From Sediminibacterium ginsengisoli (GTDB lineage Bacteria; Bacteroidota; Bacteroidia; Chitinophagales; Chitinophagaceae), in NCBI GenBank assembly GCA_943324415.2, contig CALPLN020000052.1, positions 1 through 11,069 of the forward strand: a stretch of DNA of 11,069 nucleotides, read 5' to 3'. Made by a program: the position numbers and the translations under genes. Below the pieces are notes generated by a model, which made no database searches, was not told where the DNA came from, and saw only the letters and a list, made by a program, of their open reading frames with translations. Positions 1 through 6,114 of this stretch are shown here, piece by piece (within the stretch, counting starts at the first letter, position 1; each line of letters begins with the position of its first letter).

Positions 1-613
1 CAGTAGACAAAAGGCTTGTAATAAATTCTTTGCCAGTTTCACTTGTTTTATAAATTTTCACTTTTCCTGATTCGATATAAAAAAGCTTGTTTGGATGTTG
101 TCCCTCTGCGTATATAATTTGTTTCTTTTTGTATTCAACAATATCATGTTGTTCCAATGCGTCATGCATTTCGTCTTTCTTGCCTAAGTCTGTAAGAATT
201 TGATACCAACCCTCGATGCCTTTCACTGAACTTGATTGATTGCGTTTAGCTTTTTCTAATCTAGTATGAATGGCATTGATTAATTCTGCATCAGTAAATG
301 GCTTGGTGATATAGTCGTCCGCGCCCATTTCCATACCTTTTCTTAAATCATTGCGCTCGCTTTTAGCACTTAAAAAAATGAATGGGATTTGTTGAAGTCC
401 TGGCTCTTTATTGATGATCTGAAAAACACCATATCCGTCTAGTACGGGCATCATGATATCACAAATGATTAAATCAGGTTGATGTAGTCTTGCCATTTCA
501 ATACCCACTTTGCCATTTTCTGCACTGATCACTTCAAACTGCGCAAGGGATAAGATTTCCGCCGTATTGTCTCTCAATGCCTCATTGTCTTCTATCAATA
601 ATATTTTTTCCAT
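1..613 (-). CDS. Response regulator: receiver domain fused to Crp/Fnr-type cNMP-binding domain (3'-truncated by window edge)
   Basis: The visible 204 residues are the N-terminal part of a two-domain regulator; the gene continues past base 1. Residues 1-120 form a CheY-like receiver. The acidic pair is E8/D9, the phosphoacceptor is D52 in the CDIMMP motif, the switch residue is S82 and the conserved lysine is K104 in the ITKPF motif. From about residue 135 the sequence becomes a Crp/Fnr-type effector domain, with the early beta-roll pattern around Y168-AEG and LFYIESGKVKIYK (177-189). Family members usually end in a Crp-type helix-turn-helix, which would lie outside the window. The start is ATG at 613, 13 bases after the kinase stop, so the two are almost certainly co-transcribed and cognate. 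Phosphorylation by the kinase presumably controls DNA binding. Whether the beta-roll binds any ligand cannot be told here. Confidence 0.93.
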   Translation of the reverse strand, partial: MEKILLIEDNEALRDNTAEILSLAQFEVISAENGKVGIEMARLHQPDLIICDIMMPVLDGYGVFQIINKEPGLQQIPFIFLSAKSERNDLRKGMEMGADDYITKPFTDAELINAIHTRLEKAKRNQSSSVKGIEGWYQILTDLGKKDEMHDALEQHDIVEYKKKQIIYAEGQHPNKLFYIESGKVKIYKTSETGKEFITSLLST

Positions 614-626
614 AAACCGGATTGCT

Positions 627-1838
627 TTAAATAGTTTTTTGTTGATTTGGTAGGGCTATACAAAAAGTACTACCAGCTTCTAATTGGCTTTGGTAGCTAA
701 TCTTTCCTTTCAGTAATTCTATGTATCTGCCAACAATATGCAAGCCCAATCCAGTTCCTTGAATATTGGTTGCATTGGTAGCTCTAAAAAATCTTTCAAA
801 TAGATGCATTTGGTCTTTTTCCGGGATACCCATGCCATGATCAATCACTTTAATCAGGATAAGCTCGTCTTGAAGACTCGTTTCAATTTTAATTTCATTA
901 TGATCTGGCGAAAATTTAATAGCATTTGACACTAAGTTGATCAATACATTCTTTAAAAGGCTAGCGTCTGAATAGCAATGCGTGATACCATGATTTTCGT
1001 ATATTAATTCCTGTCCATTTTTTAACAATACATTCATTTCATTAATCACACCTTGGATACACATATTTAAGTCAAAGATTTCAAAATTAATTTCAACTTT
1101 ACCTTCTTCAATTTTACCCAAAGACAGAAATTCATTTAAAATATCTGTCAAGGTTTTTACGGAAGATTTAATTCTATCAATATGTTTATCTCGTTTCGGT
1201 TGATCTTCGGTTGTTTCATATTTAGCCAATAATGAAATGGAAGATAAGATAGTGCTCAAAGGCGTTCTAAATTCATGAGATGCCATAGATACGAATCTAG
1301 ATTTCAGATCATTCACTTCTTTCTCTTTTTCAAGTGATTTGGTAAGACTATCTTTTGAAGCTTGGAGTTCGATTAAAGTTTTTTGTAATTCTTCGGTTCT
1401 GCTTGCTACTTTTTCTTCCAAGCTAGTATTGAGCTTTCTAATTTCTGCTTCTGATTCTTGTCTTTTTGTAATGTCAGATATAAAAGCAATGACATATTTT
1501 GATTCTTCTGTTTCAAAATGGCCTAAACTAATCTCTACGGGAAATTCAGAACCGTCTTTTCTAAGTGCGCGAAGTGTCATGCCCAAGCCCATGGATCTTG
1601 CTTGTGGTTTTTTGATATAACCATCTCTATGATGCACATGTGCGTGGTGGTATCTTTGAGGGATTAATTTTTCAAGTTTTTCGGATACAATTTCGTCCTC
1701 TTGATAACCAAACAATTTATTAGCATAATGATTGGACATCACAATATCTCCCAATCCGTTTACTACAACAATCCCCATTGAAGCTGAGTTGAAGAGTGCT
1801 TCGAATCTGAGGTCTTTGTACTGGCTTGAAAGGGGCAT
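627..1838 (-). CDS. PAS-domain sensor histidine kinase, cytoplasmic
   Basis: This 403-residue sensor kinase has no membrane segment or signal peptide, so it should sense a cytoplasmic cue. A PAS domain spans about residues 8-126, ending in the typical DITKRQ motif. A charged coiled-coil linker follows (about 127-178). The HisKA dimerisation domain has the H-box SHEFRTP with phosphoacceptor H188. The HATPase domain (about 285-398) has the N-box with N301/N305, G1 box D333-H-G-M-G-I-P, F-box LFERFFR and G2 box G361-TGLGL. All catalytic boxes are intact. The PAS sequence belongs to the same broad group as FixL-type PAS domains and has a histidine-rich patch at 64-70, but the FixL heme-pocket residues are not clearly conserved. 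The ATG start at 1838 lies just downstream of a TAACTTTG element. The next gene is the cognate response regulator. Confidence 0.95.
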   Translation of the reverse strand: MPLSSQYKDLRFEALFNSASMGIVVVNGLGDIVMSNHYANKLFGYQEDEIVSEKLEKLIPQRYHHAHVHHRDGYIKKPQARSMGLGMTLRALRKDGSEFPVEISLGHFETEESKYVIAFISDITKRQESEAEIRKLNTSLEEKVASRTEELQKTLIELQASKDSLTKSLEKEKEVNDLKSRFVSMASHEFRTPLSTILSSISLLAKYETTEDQPKRDKHIDRIKSSVKTLTDILNEFLSLGKIEEGKVEINFEIFDLNMCIQGVINEMNVLLKNGQELIYENHGITHCYSDASLLKNVLINLVSNAIKFSPDHNEIKIETSLQDELILIKVIDHGMGIPEKDQMHLFERFFRATNATNIQGTGLGLHIVGRYIELLKGKISYQSQLEAGSTFCIALPNQQKTI

Positions 1839-1860
1839 GAATCGAGTATTAATGAGAGTG

Positions 1861-1868
1861 CAAAGTTA
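1861..1868 (-). promoter_or_regulatory. Candidate Bacteroidota -7 element for the kinase-regulator pair
   Basis: On the minus strand this reads TAACTTTG, a full match to the TAnnTTTG consensus. It lies in the 37-base gap between the glycosyltransferase stop and the kinase ATG, 22 bases upstream of that ATG. No clear TTG -33 element is seen at the expected distance, so this is a motif call only. If it is real, the kinase and regulator can be expressed separately from the glycosyltransferase. Confidence 0.45.
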
Positions 1869-1874
1869 CTTAGA

Positions 1875-2861
1875 TTAAGGCAGAAAAGGCAGGAATTTAT
1901 CGGTTTGGACTTCCTTCAAAATAGGAGCGGTATCGTTCAGTTTTCGATGATTCAACACGATTTCATATTTGTATAAATAGTTGGCTGCCATTTGGGTTGA
2001 AGTAAAATTAGACATGACATAATCATGACAGTTTTTTTGATCATATTGACCTGCCTCTTTAACAGCATCTACAAGTGCAGACAATGAATTACTAGTAAAT
2101 CCCACGGAAGGTGCTATCATTTCTTTTAAGGATCCATATGGTGTGCCAAATACAGGACAGCCAAAATATAAGCTTTCTATAATGGATAAGCCAAATGGTT
2201 CATTCCATAAAACGGGAAAAATCAATCCTTTCGATCCTTTCAATAATGCATTTTTTTCTGCACCACCTTTCATCCCATCAAATCGAACACGAGGATCAAA
2301 AGTCAGTCGAATGCCTTGATTGAGATTGAATCTTTTGCCGCCTATCACTCTTAGTGTAATATTGGCTTTCTGAGCGATTTTAATGGCGCCTCTCACATTT
2401 TTTACACGCCATGCGGCATCTCCTAAAAAATGAAAATAGTGTCTATGTTGATTTAGCCCTGGATCTCCATAATCAGCTGGATCAATGCCGTTGTGTACAA
2501 AGGATTCACTTCCGTATCTGTTGGCATGATTTTTTGAAACAAAAACGGTATTGATATCTAAGGGGTTTTGGTCATTTGTATTTCCGTGTAAAGTAAAAAT
2601 ATAGGGGATGGCAGGTGTTTCATTCACCCTGCAATTCAAATGCACCACATCTACTCCAGCAGGTATTTGTTGATTAAATGGAATCTCGTGATTTAATACA
2701 TGAACCCCGGTCGCAAATTCACAATAGGATCCTGAAGCAACTAAATAGGAGACCTGGTGTCCCATATGAACCAACTGCTTCCCGAGCCACCAGATGACTC
2801 TTTCTGTACCTCCGTATTTCTGAACAGGTATACTAGTATTATTGACGATGAGGATATGCAT
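1875..2861 (-). CDS. GT4-type glycosyltransferase (GT-B fold)
   Basis: This is a retaining GT-B glycosyltransferase of the GT4 type, which moves a sugar from an activated donor to an envelope glycan or lipid; the actual donor and acceptor are unknown. The N-terminal domain opens with a beta strand and glycine motif (MHILIVNN, then GGTE at 17-20), as in GT4 N-domains. The C-terminal domain carries the E-x7-E motif (E221 in NEPFG, E229), followed by the CPVFGTPYGS loop typical of donor binding. At 328 residues it is slightly short for GT4, which usually runs 350-400. I chose ATG 2861: the open frame extends to ATG 2897, but the extra 12 hydrophobic residues would precede the first Rossmann strand and match nothing in the family. 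It is cytoplasmic or membrane-peripheral. It has the same orientation as the kinase and regulator, with no obvious functional link. Confidence 0.88.
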   Translation of the reverse strand: MHILIVNNTSIPVQKYGGTERVIWWLGKQLVHMGHQVSYLVASGSYCEFATGVHVLNHEIPFNQQIPAGVDVVHLNCRVNETPAIPYIFTLHGNTNDQNPLDINTVFVSKNHANRYGSESFVHNGIDPADYGDPGLNQHRHYFHFLGDAAWRVKNVRGAIKIAQKANITLRVIGGKRFNLNQGIRLTFDPRVRFDGMKGGAEKNALLKGSKGLIFPVLWNEPFGLSIIESLYFGCPVFGTPYGSLKEMIAPSVGFTSNSLSALVDAVKEAGQYDQKNCHDYVMSNFTSTQMAANYLYKYEIVLNHRKLNDTAPILKEVQTDKFLPFLP

Positions 2862-2923
2862 ACCCAATATTACGATAAAAATAAATGCATGTTTCAACTT
2901 TGTATTTTGAAATTGTATTGATT

Positions 2924-2961
2924 TATGATATTAGTCATTTTTTTCCCTAAGTAATATCATA
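2924..2961. repeat. 10-bp perfect inverted repeat, candidate operator
   Basis: TATGATATTA (2924-2933) and its exact reverse complement TAATATCATA (2952-2961) are separated by 18 bases that include a run of eight T. The right arm ends 21 bases before the TAACTTTG element, overlapping where a -33 box would sit. This is a reasonable place for a regulator dimer to bind. The sequence is AT-rich, so chance is a real alternative. Confidence 0.35.
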
Positions 2962-2982
2962 TCCATAACAGTTTGTAATTCA

Positions 2983-2990
2983 TAACTTTG
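2983..2990 (+). promoter_or_regulatory. Candidate Bacteroidota -7 element for the cytochrome/YceI operon
   Basis: TAACTTTG is a full match to TAnnTTTG, 40 bases upstream of the chosen ATG at 3031. Transcription would begin a few bases before or around 3000, giving a leader of about 30-35 bases. No TTG -33 element is visible. Starting transcription here also argues against the in-frame TTG codon at 3004 as the translation start. Confidence 0.45.
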
Positions 2991-3030
2991 TAATAATTCT
3001 TTATTGAATCAAGTTCTAAATCATTTTTTC

Positions 3031-3774
3031 ATGCGCAACAAGCCTTCTGCTGTCATTTTATATTTAGTGATATTTTTTACTGCTTGTCGACATGAAATTG
3101 CCGAATTAAATCCTGCTTTTCAAACAGCTACAGTTGACACAGCTAATGGAACCAAGCCAATTGATACCACAAACAATCCTATTAATATTACATGTAACCC
3201 AGATACGGTCTATTTTGCCTCTCAGTTTTTCCCATTAATTCAATCAAGTTGCGCCATGAGTGGTTGCCATGATGCAGTTACGAAAGCTGATGGAATTGTA
3301 TTGACTGATTATGCCAATATTATGAAGATAGTTAGAGCAGGTGATCCTGTAAATAGTAAGTTATATAAATCACTGATAGATTCAGACCCCGAAGACAGAA
3401 TGCCGATGGCGCCTGTGCCTCCATTTAATCAAACTCAAATTGCGCTTGTGTACAAGTGGATTCAACAAGGGGCGAAAAACAATGCTTGTACAAACACAAC
3501 CTCTAGTGCATGTGTGACTACGAACATGTCATTTGTAAATAATGTACTCCCAATTTTTACCATCAATTGTAATGGGTGTCATAATGCGACCGCGCCAGCT
3601 GGAGGGATTAATTTAACTACTTTTGCTGGAACCAAAGCCGCGAGTGCAAGATTGGTTGGTTCTATATCACATACAACGGGTTATGTGCCGATGCCTTCAA
3701 GCACGACTAAATTAAGTGCTTGTGATATCAATAAAATTGCTTCATGGGTAAGCCAGGGCACTTTAAATAATTAA
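3031..3774 (+). CDS. Two-module cytochrome-c-like lipoprotein
   Basis: From ATG 3031 this is a 247-residue predicted lipoprotein: a hydrophobic signal ends in FFTAC with lipid-modified C19, so the protein should be anchored on the periplasmic side or at the outer membrane. It has two c-type heme modules. Module 1 (about 55-150) has C74-AMSG-C79-H80, a CX4CH variant of the heme site, with candidate axial Met at M124 or M126. Module 2 (about 160-247) has canonical C180-NG-C183-H184 with candidate axial M221 in YVPMP. Extra cysteines (C55, C153, C161, C231) flank the modules and may form disulfides. The frame is open back to a TTG at 3004, but starting there would put nine polar and aromatic residues before the signal. 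It is first of five closely spaced genes. The role is presumably electron transfer; redox partners are not evident. Confidence 0.88.
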   Translation: MRNKPSAVILYLVIFFTACRHEIAELNPAFQTATVDTANGTKPIDTTNNPINITCNPDTVYFASQFFPLIQSSCAMSGCHDAVTKADGIVLTDYANIMKIVRAGDPVNSKLYKSLIDSDPEDRMPMAPVPPFNQTQIALVYKWIQQGAKNNACTNTTSSACVTTNMSFVNNVLPIFTINCNGCHNATAPAGGINLTTFAGTKAASARLVGSISHTTGYVPMPSSTTKLSACDINKIASWVSQGTLNN

Positions 3775-3776
3775 TA

Positions 3777-4157
3777 ATGAAAGCTATCAATACCATTCTT
3801 GCAATTTTTATAGTTTCTGTTACATTGACTTCTTGTTTTTATGATAAAGCAGATGTGGTTTATCCAACTACAGCTTTGTCATGTGACACGGTCAATGTGA
3901 CCTACACGAATCAAATTGTATCCATTGTAAATGCACAGTGTAATTATTGTCACGGTGCTGCAGCAAATAGTATTGGCGGGGGTATATACTTAAATACGTA
4001 TGCTGCTCTTAAACCTTATGTAAACAATGGTAGTTTCTTAAATTCGATTTTGCAAAATGGCAAAGCGTCAGCGATGCCTAAAAATGGTGCAAAGTTGGAT
4101 AATTGTTCCATTCTTAAAATACAGTCATGGATCAATAAAGGCGCATTAAATAATTAA
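3777..4157 (+). CDS. Single-module cytochrome-c-like lipoprotein
   Basis: This 126-residue predicted lipoprotein has the lipobox TLTSC (C20) after a short hydrophobic signal. The mature part is one cytochrome-c module with C55-NY-C58-H59 and a candidate axial methionine M100 in SAMPKNG. Cysteines C36 and C110 bracket the module in the same positions as C161 and C231 of the upstream protein. The C-termini of the two proteins are also alike (SWINKGALNN here, SWVSQGTLNN upstream), so this gene looks like a duplicated copy of module 2. The ATG lies 2 bases after the previous stop, indicating tight co-transcription and perhaps translational coupling. It presumably carries one heme c and works with the upstream protein. 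Confidence 0.88.
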   Translation: MKAINTILAIFIVSVTLTSCFYDKADVVYPTTALSCDTVNVTYTNQIVSIVNAQCNYCHGAAANSIGGGIYLNTYAALKPYVNNGSFLNSILQNGKASAMPKNGAKLDNCSILKIQSWINKGALNN

Positions 4158-4168
4158 ATATATTCCGT

Positions 4169-4705
4169 ATGAAAAGAGTCGTTTTAAGTTTTTGTTTTAT
4201 TGCAATAGGATTCAATAGTCAAGCACAACAAGTATTTGCCACCAAAACTGGACAGTTGTTTTTTAATGCGACAGGAGGGGATGTAAAAATTGCTGCAGTT
4301 AACAATCAAACTGATTCAAAATTTGTAAGTACGACTGGCCAAATCATTTTTGGTGCATTAATTAAGGGATTCAAGTTTGAGAATCAACTTATGGAGGACC
4401 ACTTTAATGAAAACTACATGGAGTCTACACAGTTTCCTAAAGCCGATTTTAAAGGCTATATCACCAATATTAAAGAGGTTAATTTTACGAAAGATGGAGA
4501 CTATGCTATAAAGGTGGAGGGTAATTTGACAATTCATGGCGTGACCAATAAGGTGAGTACAGAAGGAGTAATGCAGTTAAAAGGGGGGAAGCCAAATATT
4601 ATAGGCTCGTTTAAAATTCCAATCAAGCAATATGGAATCAAAGGATCTTATATTGGCGAAAAAATCGCATCAGAAGCCACTATTAAATTAAACTGTAAAT
4701 ATTAA
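4169..4705 (+). CDS. YceI-family periplasmic lipocalin-like protein
   Basis: This 178-residue protein has a Sec signal (MKRVVLSFCF... with likely cleavage after SQA, residue 19) followed by a YceI-like domain over the rest of the chain. Family hallmarks include the TGQLFFNA start, the FEN..MEDHFNENYMES segment with FPKADFKG, and LTIHGVTNKV near 120-129. YceI proteins form an extended beta-barrel that binds long isoprenoid or amphipathic chains; the E. coli and Thermus members were found with a polyprenyl or quinone-like ligand. The protein should be periplasmic. Its ATG lies 11 bases after the upstream cytochrome gene. Pairing of YceI with heme lipoproteins fits a role in handling a quinone or other isoprenoid at the envelope, but that is inference. 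Confidence 0.9.
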   Translation: MKRVVLSFCFIAIGFNSQAQQVFATKTGQLFFNATGGDVKIAAVNNQTDSKFVSTTGQIIFGALIKGFKFENQLMEDHFNENYMESTQFPKADFKGYITNIKEVNFTKDGDYAIKVEGNLTIHGVTNKVSTEGVMQLKGGKPNIIGSFKIPIKQYGIKGSYIGEKIASEATIKLNCKY

Positions 4706-4708
4706 ACA

Positions 4709-5614
4709 TTGAAGCAGTCAAACTATTATATCATATTAATTGTTTTCTTGTTATTTGGCACTGTCCAAACACAGGCACAAGACATCGATTTATTTTCAGA
4801 AAAAGATACAGTAAAGGTTAAAGATATCACCACTGCAACGTTCAAGTCAAGTAGAGTGGTGAATGGTCAATCTATTGAAAATGTGGGTGTGGGTGTATTG
4901 GATTTTAAAATATTGCATCGATTTGGTGCAATCAATCAAGGGGGATATGAATTATTTGGTCTAGATCAAGCAACTATGCGCATGGGGTTAGATTATGGCT
5001 TGACAAAGCGATTCATGTTTGGCGTGGGAAGAAGTACGTATCAAAAGCAATATGACGGATTCGTGAAATATAAAATAGTACAACAACAATCTGGATTAAA
5101 GGAGATACCTGTAGGGATTAGTTTGGTAAGTACTGTGATTTATAAATCACTGAGGTCAGCGCCCAATGCACAATACATTGAATATAGTTCTGATAAAATT
5201 GCTTATGCACATCAATTGCTGATAGCTAGAAAATTCAATGATTATTTTTCTATGCAAATAACGCCAACAATTATACATTACAATTTAGTAGAGAAAAGTA
5301 GTATACCGAATGATTTCAAATCAGTGGGTATAAGTATGCGACAAAGAATTAGTAAGAGGGTGAATATTACAGGAGAATATTTTTATCGAATAGATAAACT
5401 AGAAGGATATCATGACCCACTTACATTTGGCCTAGATATTGAAACAGGAGGGCATGTGTTTCAATTACATGTAACCAATTCTACTGGCATGACGGAACGT
5501 ACTTTTATTAATGAAACAACTGGCAGTTGGTCTAACAAGGATATTCGATTTGGGTTCAATTTAGTACGTGCGTTTACTTTGAAAAAACCTAAAGCATTAA
5601 AAAATATTTATTAA
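4709..5614 (+). CDS. DUF5777-family predicted outer-membrane beta-barrel protein
   Basis: This 301-residue protein matches the DUF5777 family: after a signal peptide (cleavage likely after TQA, residue 23) comes TATFKSSRVVNGQS, then LDFKILHRFG, YELFGLDQATMRMGLDYG and GVGRSTYQKQYDGFVKY, all typical of the family. Alternating hydrophobic and polar strands and aromatic-rich segments suggest an outer-membrane beta-barrel. The biochemical function of the family is unknown; it commonly occurs in Bacteroidota near YceI and cytochrome genes, as here. The start is a TTG, 3 bases after the YceI stop. No in-frame ATG occurs before M90, and only the TTG start includes the complete signal peptide. The tight spacing implies one operon with the genes on both sides. 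Confidence 0.85.
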   Translation: MKQSNYYIILIVFLLFGTVQTQAQDIDLFSEKDTVKVKDITTATFKSSRVVNGQSIENVGVGVLDFKILHRFGAINQGGYELFGLDQATMRMGLDYGLTKRFMFGVGRSTYQKQYDGFVKYKIVQQQSGLKEIPVGISLVSTVIYKSLRSAPNAQYIEYSSDKIAYAHQLLIARKFNDYFSMQITPTIIHYNLVEKSSIPNDFKSVGISMRQRISKRVNITGEYFYRIDKLEGYHDPLTFGLDIETGGHVFQLHVTNSTGMTERTFINETTGSWSNKDIRFGFNLVRAFTLKKPKALKNIY

Positions 5615-5620
5615 GAAATC

Positions 5621-6034
5621 ATGGTCAAGAAATTACTTATCATAGGTGTTATTTTTGCCATGCTGATTGCGGCGGCGGCCTACTATTATGTGTTTATTTA
5701 TTCAGTAAAACACCATAGAGACGTGAATAATGAATCAGCTATTTCAATTACGTCCACGGATTTAACCAAAGCTTTTTTAGACAATGAACAAGCAGCCAAT
5801 CAAAAGTATTTGAATCAAGCAATCCAAGTCACTGGGGCTGTTTTGGATATAACTTATGACCAATCCCATCAAAAAACGGTACTTATAGGTTCAGAAACAG
5901 AAATATCTAATGTGTTTATCACTTTAAAAGACACATCGGTAAGCTTTAAAATTGGGGATACAATCCTCGTAAAAGCCATTTGTAATGGTTTTTTGTCTGA
6001 CATTGTCCTTGTTGATGGGGTCGTAAAACACTAA
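5621..6034 (+). CDS. Membrane-anchored OB-fold protein, tRNA_anti-like
   Basis: This 137-residue protein has one N-terminal membrane segment (about residues 4-28), best read as an uncleaved anchor with the rest in the periplasm. Residues 45-137 resemble the tRNA_anti-like OB-fold family. The signs are an AFLDNEQAANQKYLNQAIQVTGAV-type helix-strand opening (51-74), then a beta region with VFITL, IGDTILVKAICNGF and the closing SDIVLVDGVV. Despite the family name, no nucleic-acid role is established for these small envelope OB-folds. The start is ATG, 6 bases after the DUF5777 stop. It is the last gene of the five-gene run; the 65 bases that follow show no clear terminator. Confidence 0.78.
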   Translation: MVKKLLIIGVIFAMLIAAAAYYYVFIYSVKHHRDVNNESAISITSTDLTKAFLDNEQAANQKYLNQAIQVTGAVLDITYDQSHQKTVLIGSETEISNVFITLKDTSVSFKIGDTILVKAICNGFLSDIVLVDGVVKH

Positions 6035-6058
6035 TCATATTTTTTATTATTGCTTTTG

Positions 6059-6114
6059 AAAAAGTCTTAACTTCAAAACCTTAATAAAAATTTGATTGCA
6101 TGAAAAGACTTTTT
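6059..6114 (+). repeat. 10-bp inverted repeat enclosing the BNR gene start codon
   Basis: AAAAAGTCTT (6059-6068) and AAGACTTTTT (6105-6114) are exact reverse complements with 36 bases between them, and the ATG at 6100 lies inside the loop. It could be a leader hairpin that affects initiation, or a weak long-loop terminator for the upstream operon because the right arm ends in five T. The arms are AT-rich, so chance cannot be excluded. Confidence 0.3.

Larger units (their letters stand above)
2862..3030. promoter_or_regulatory. Divergent intergenic region between glycosyltransferase and cytochrome operon
   Basis: This region of about 170 bases separates two divergent transcription units. It holds the TAACTTTG element at 2983-2990 and the inverted repeat 2924-2961, described separately. 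No convincing TAnnTTTG element for the glycosyltransferase was found on the minus strand. A TTG codon at 3004 is in frame with the cytochrome gene but was rejected as its start. Confidence 0.5.

Noticed and set aside
1339..1620. Plus-strand open frame of 93 codons
   Set aside because: It lies antisense within the intact histidine kinase and shows no domain or signal of its own.
1460..1815. FixL-like heme-binding PAS domain in the kinase
   Set aside because: The PAS resembles the FixL group, and histidines cluster at residues 64-70. However, by my recalled alignment the heme-ligand column is R71 and the FixL R220 column is M87, so heme binding is not supported.
2862..2897. Upstream ATG at 2897 for the glycosyltransferase, giving a hydrophobic 12-residue extension
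   Set aside because: The GT-B Rossmann strand begins at ATG 2861; the extension is too short for a membrane anchor when joined to a cytoplasmic fold and looks like chance open frame.
3004..3030. TTG codon at 3004 as start of the first cytochrome gene
   Set aside because: It would place nine extra residues before a lipoprotein signal that fits well from ATG 3031, and it lies almost at the expected transcription start.
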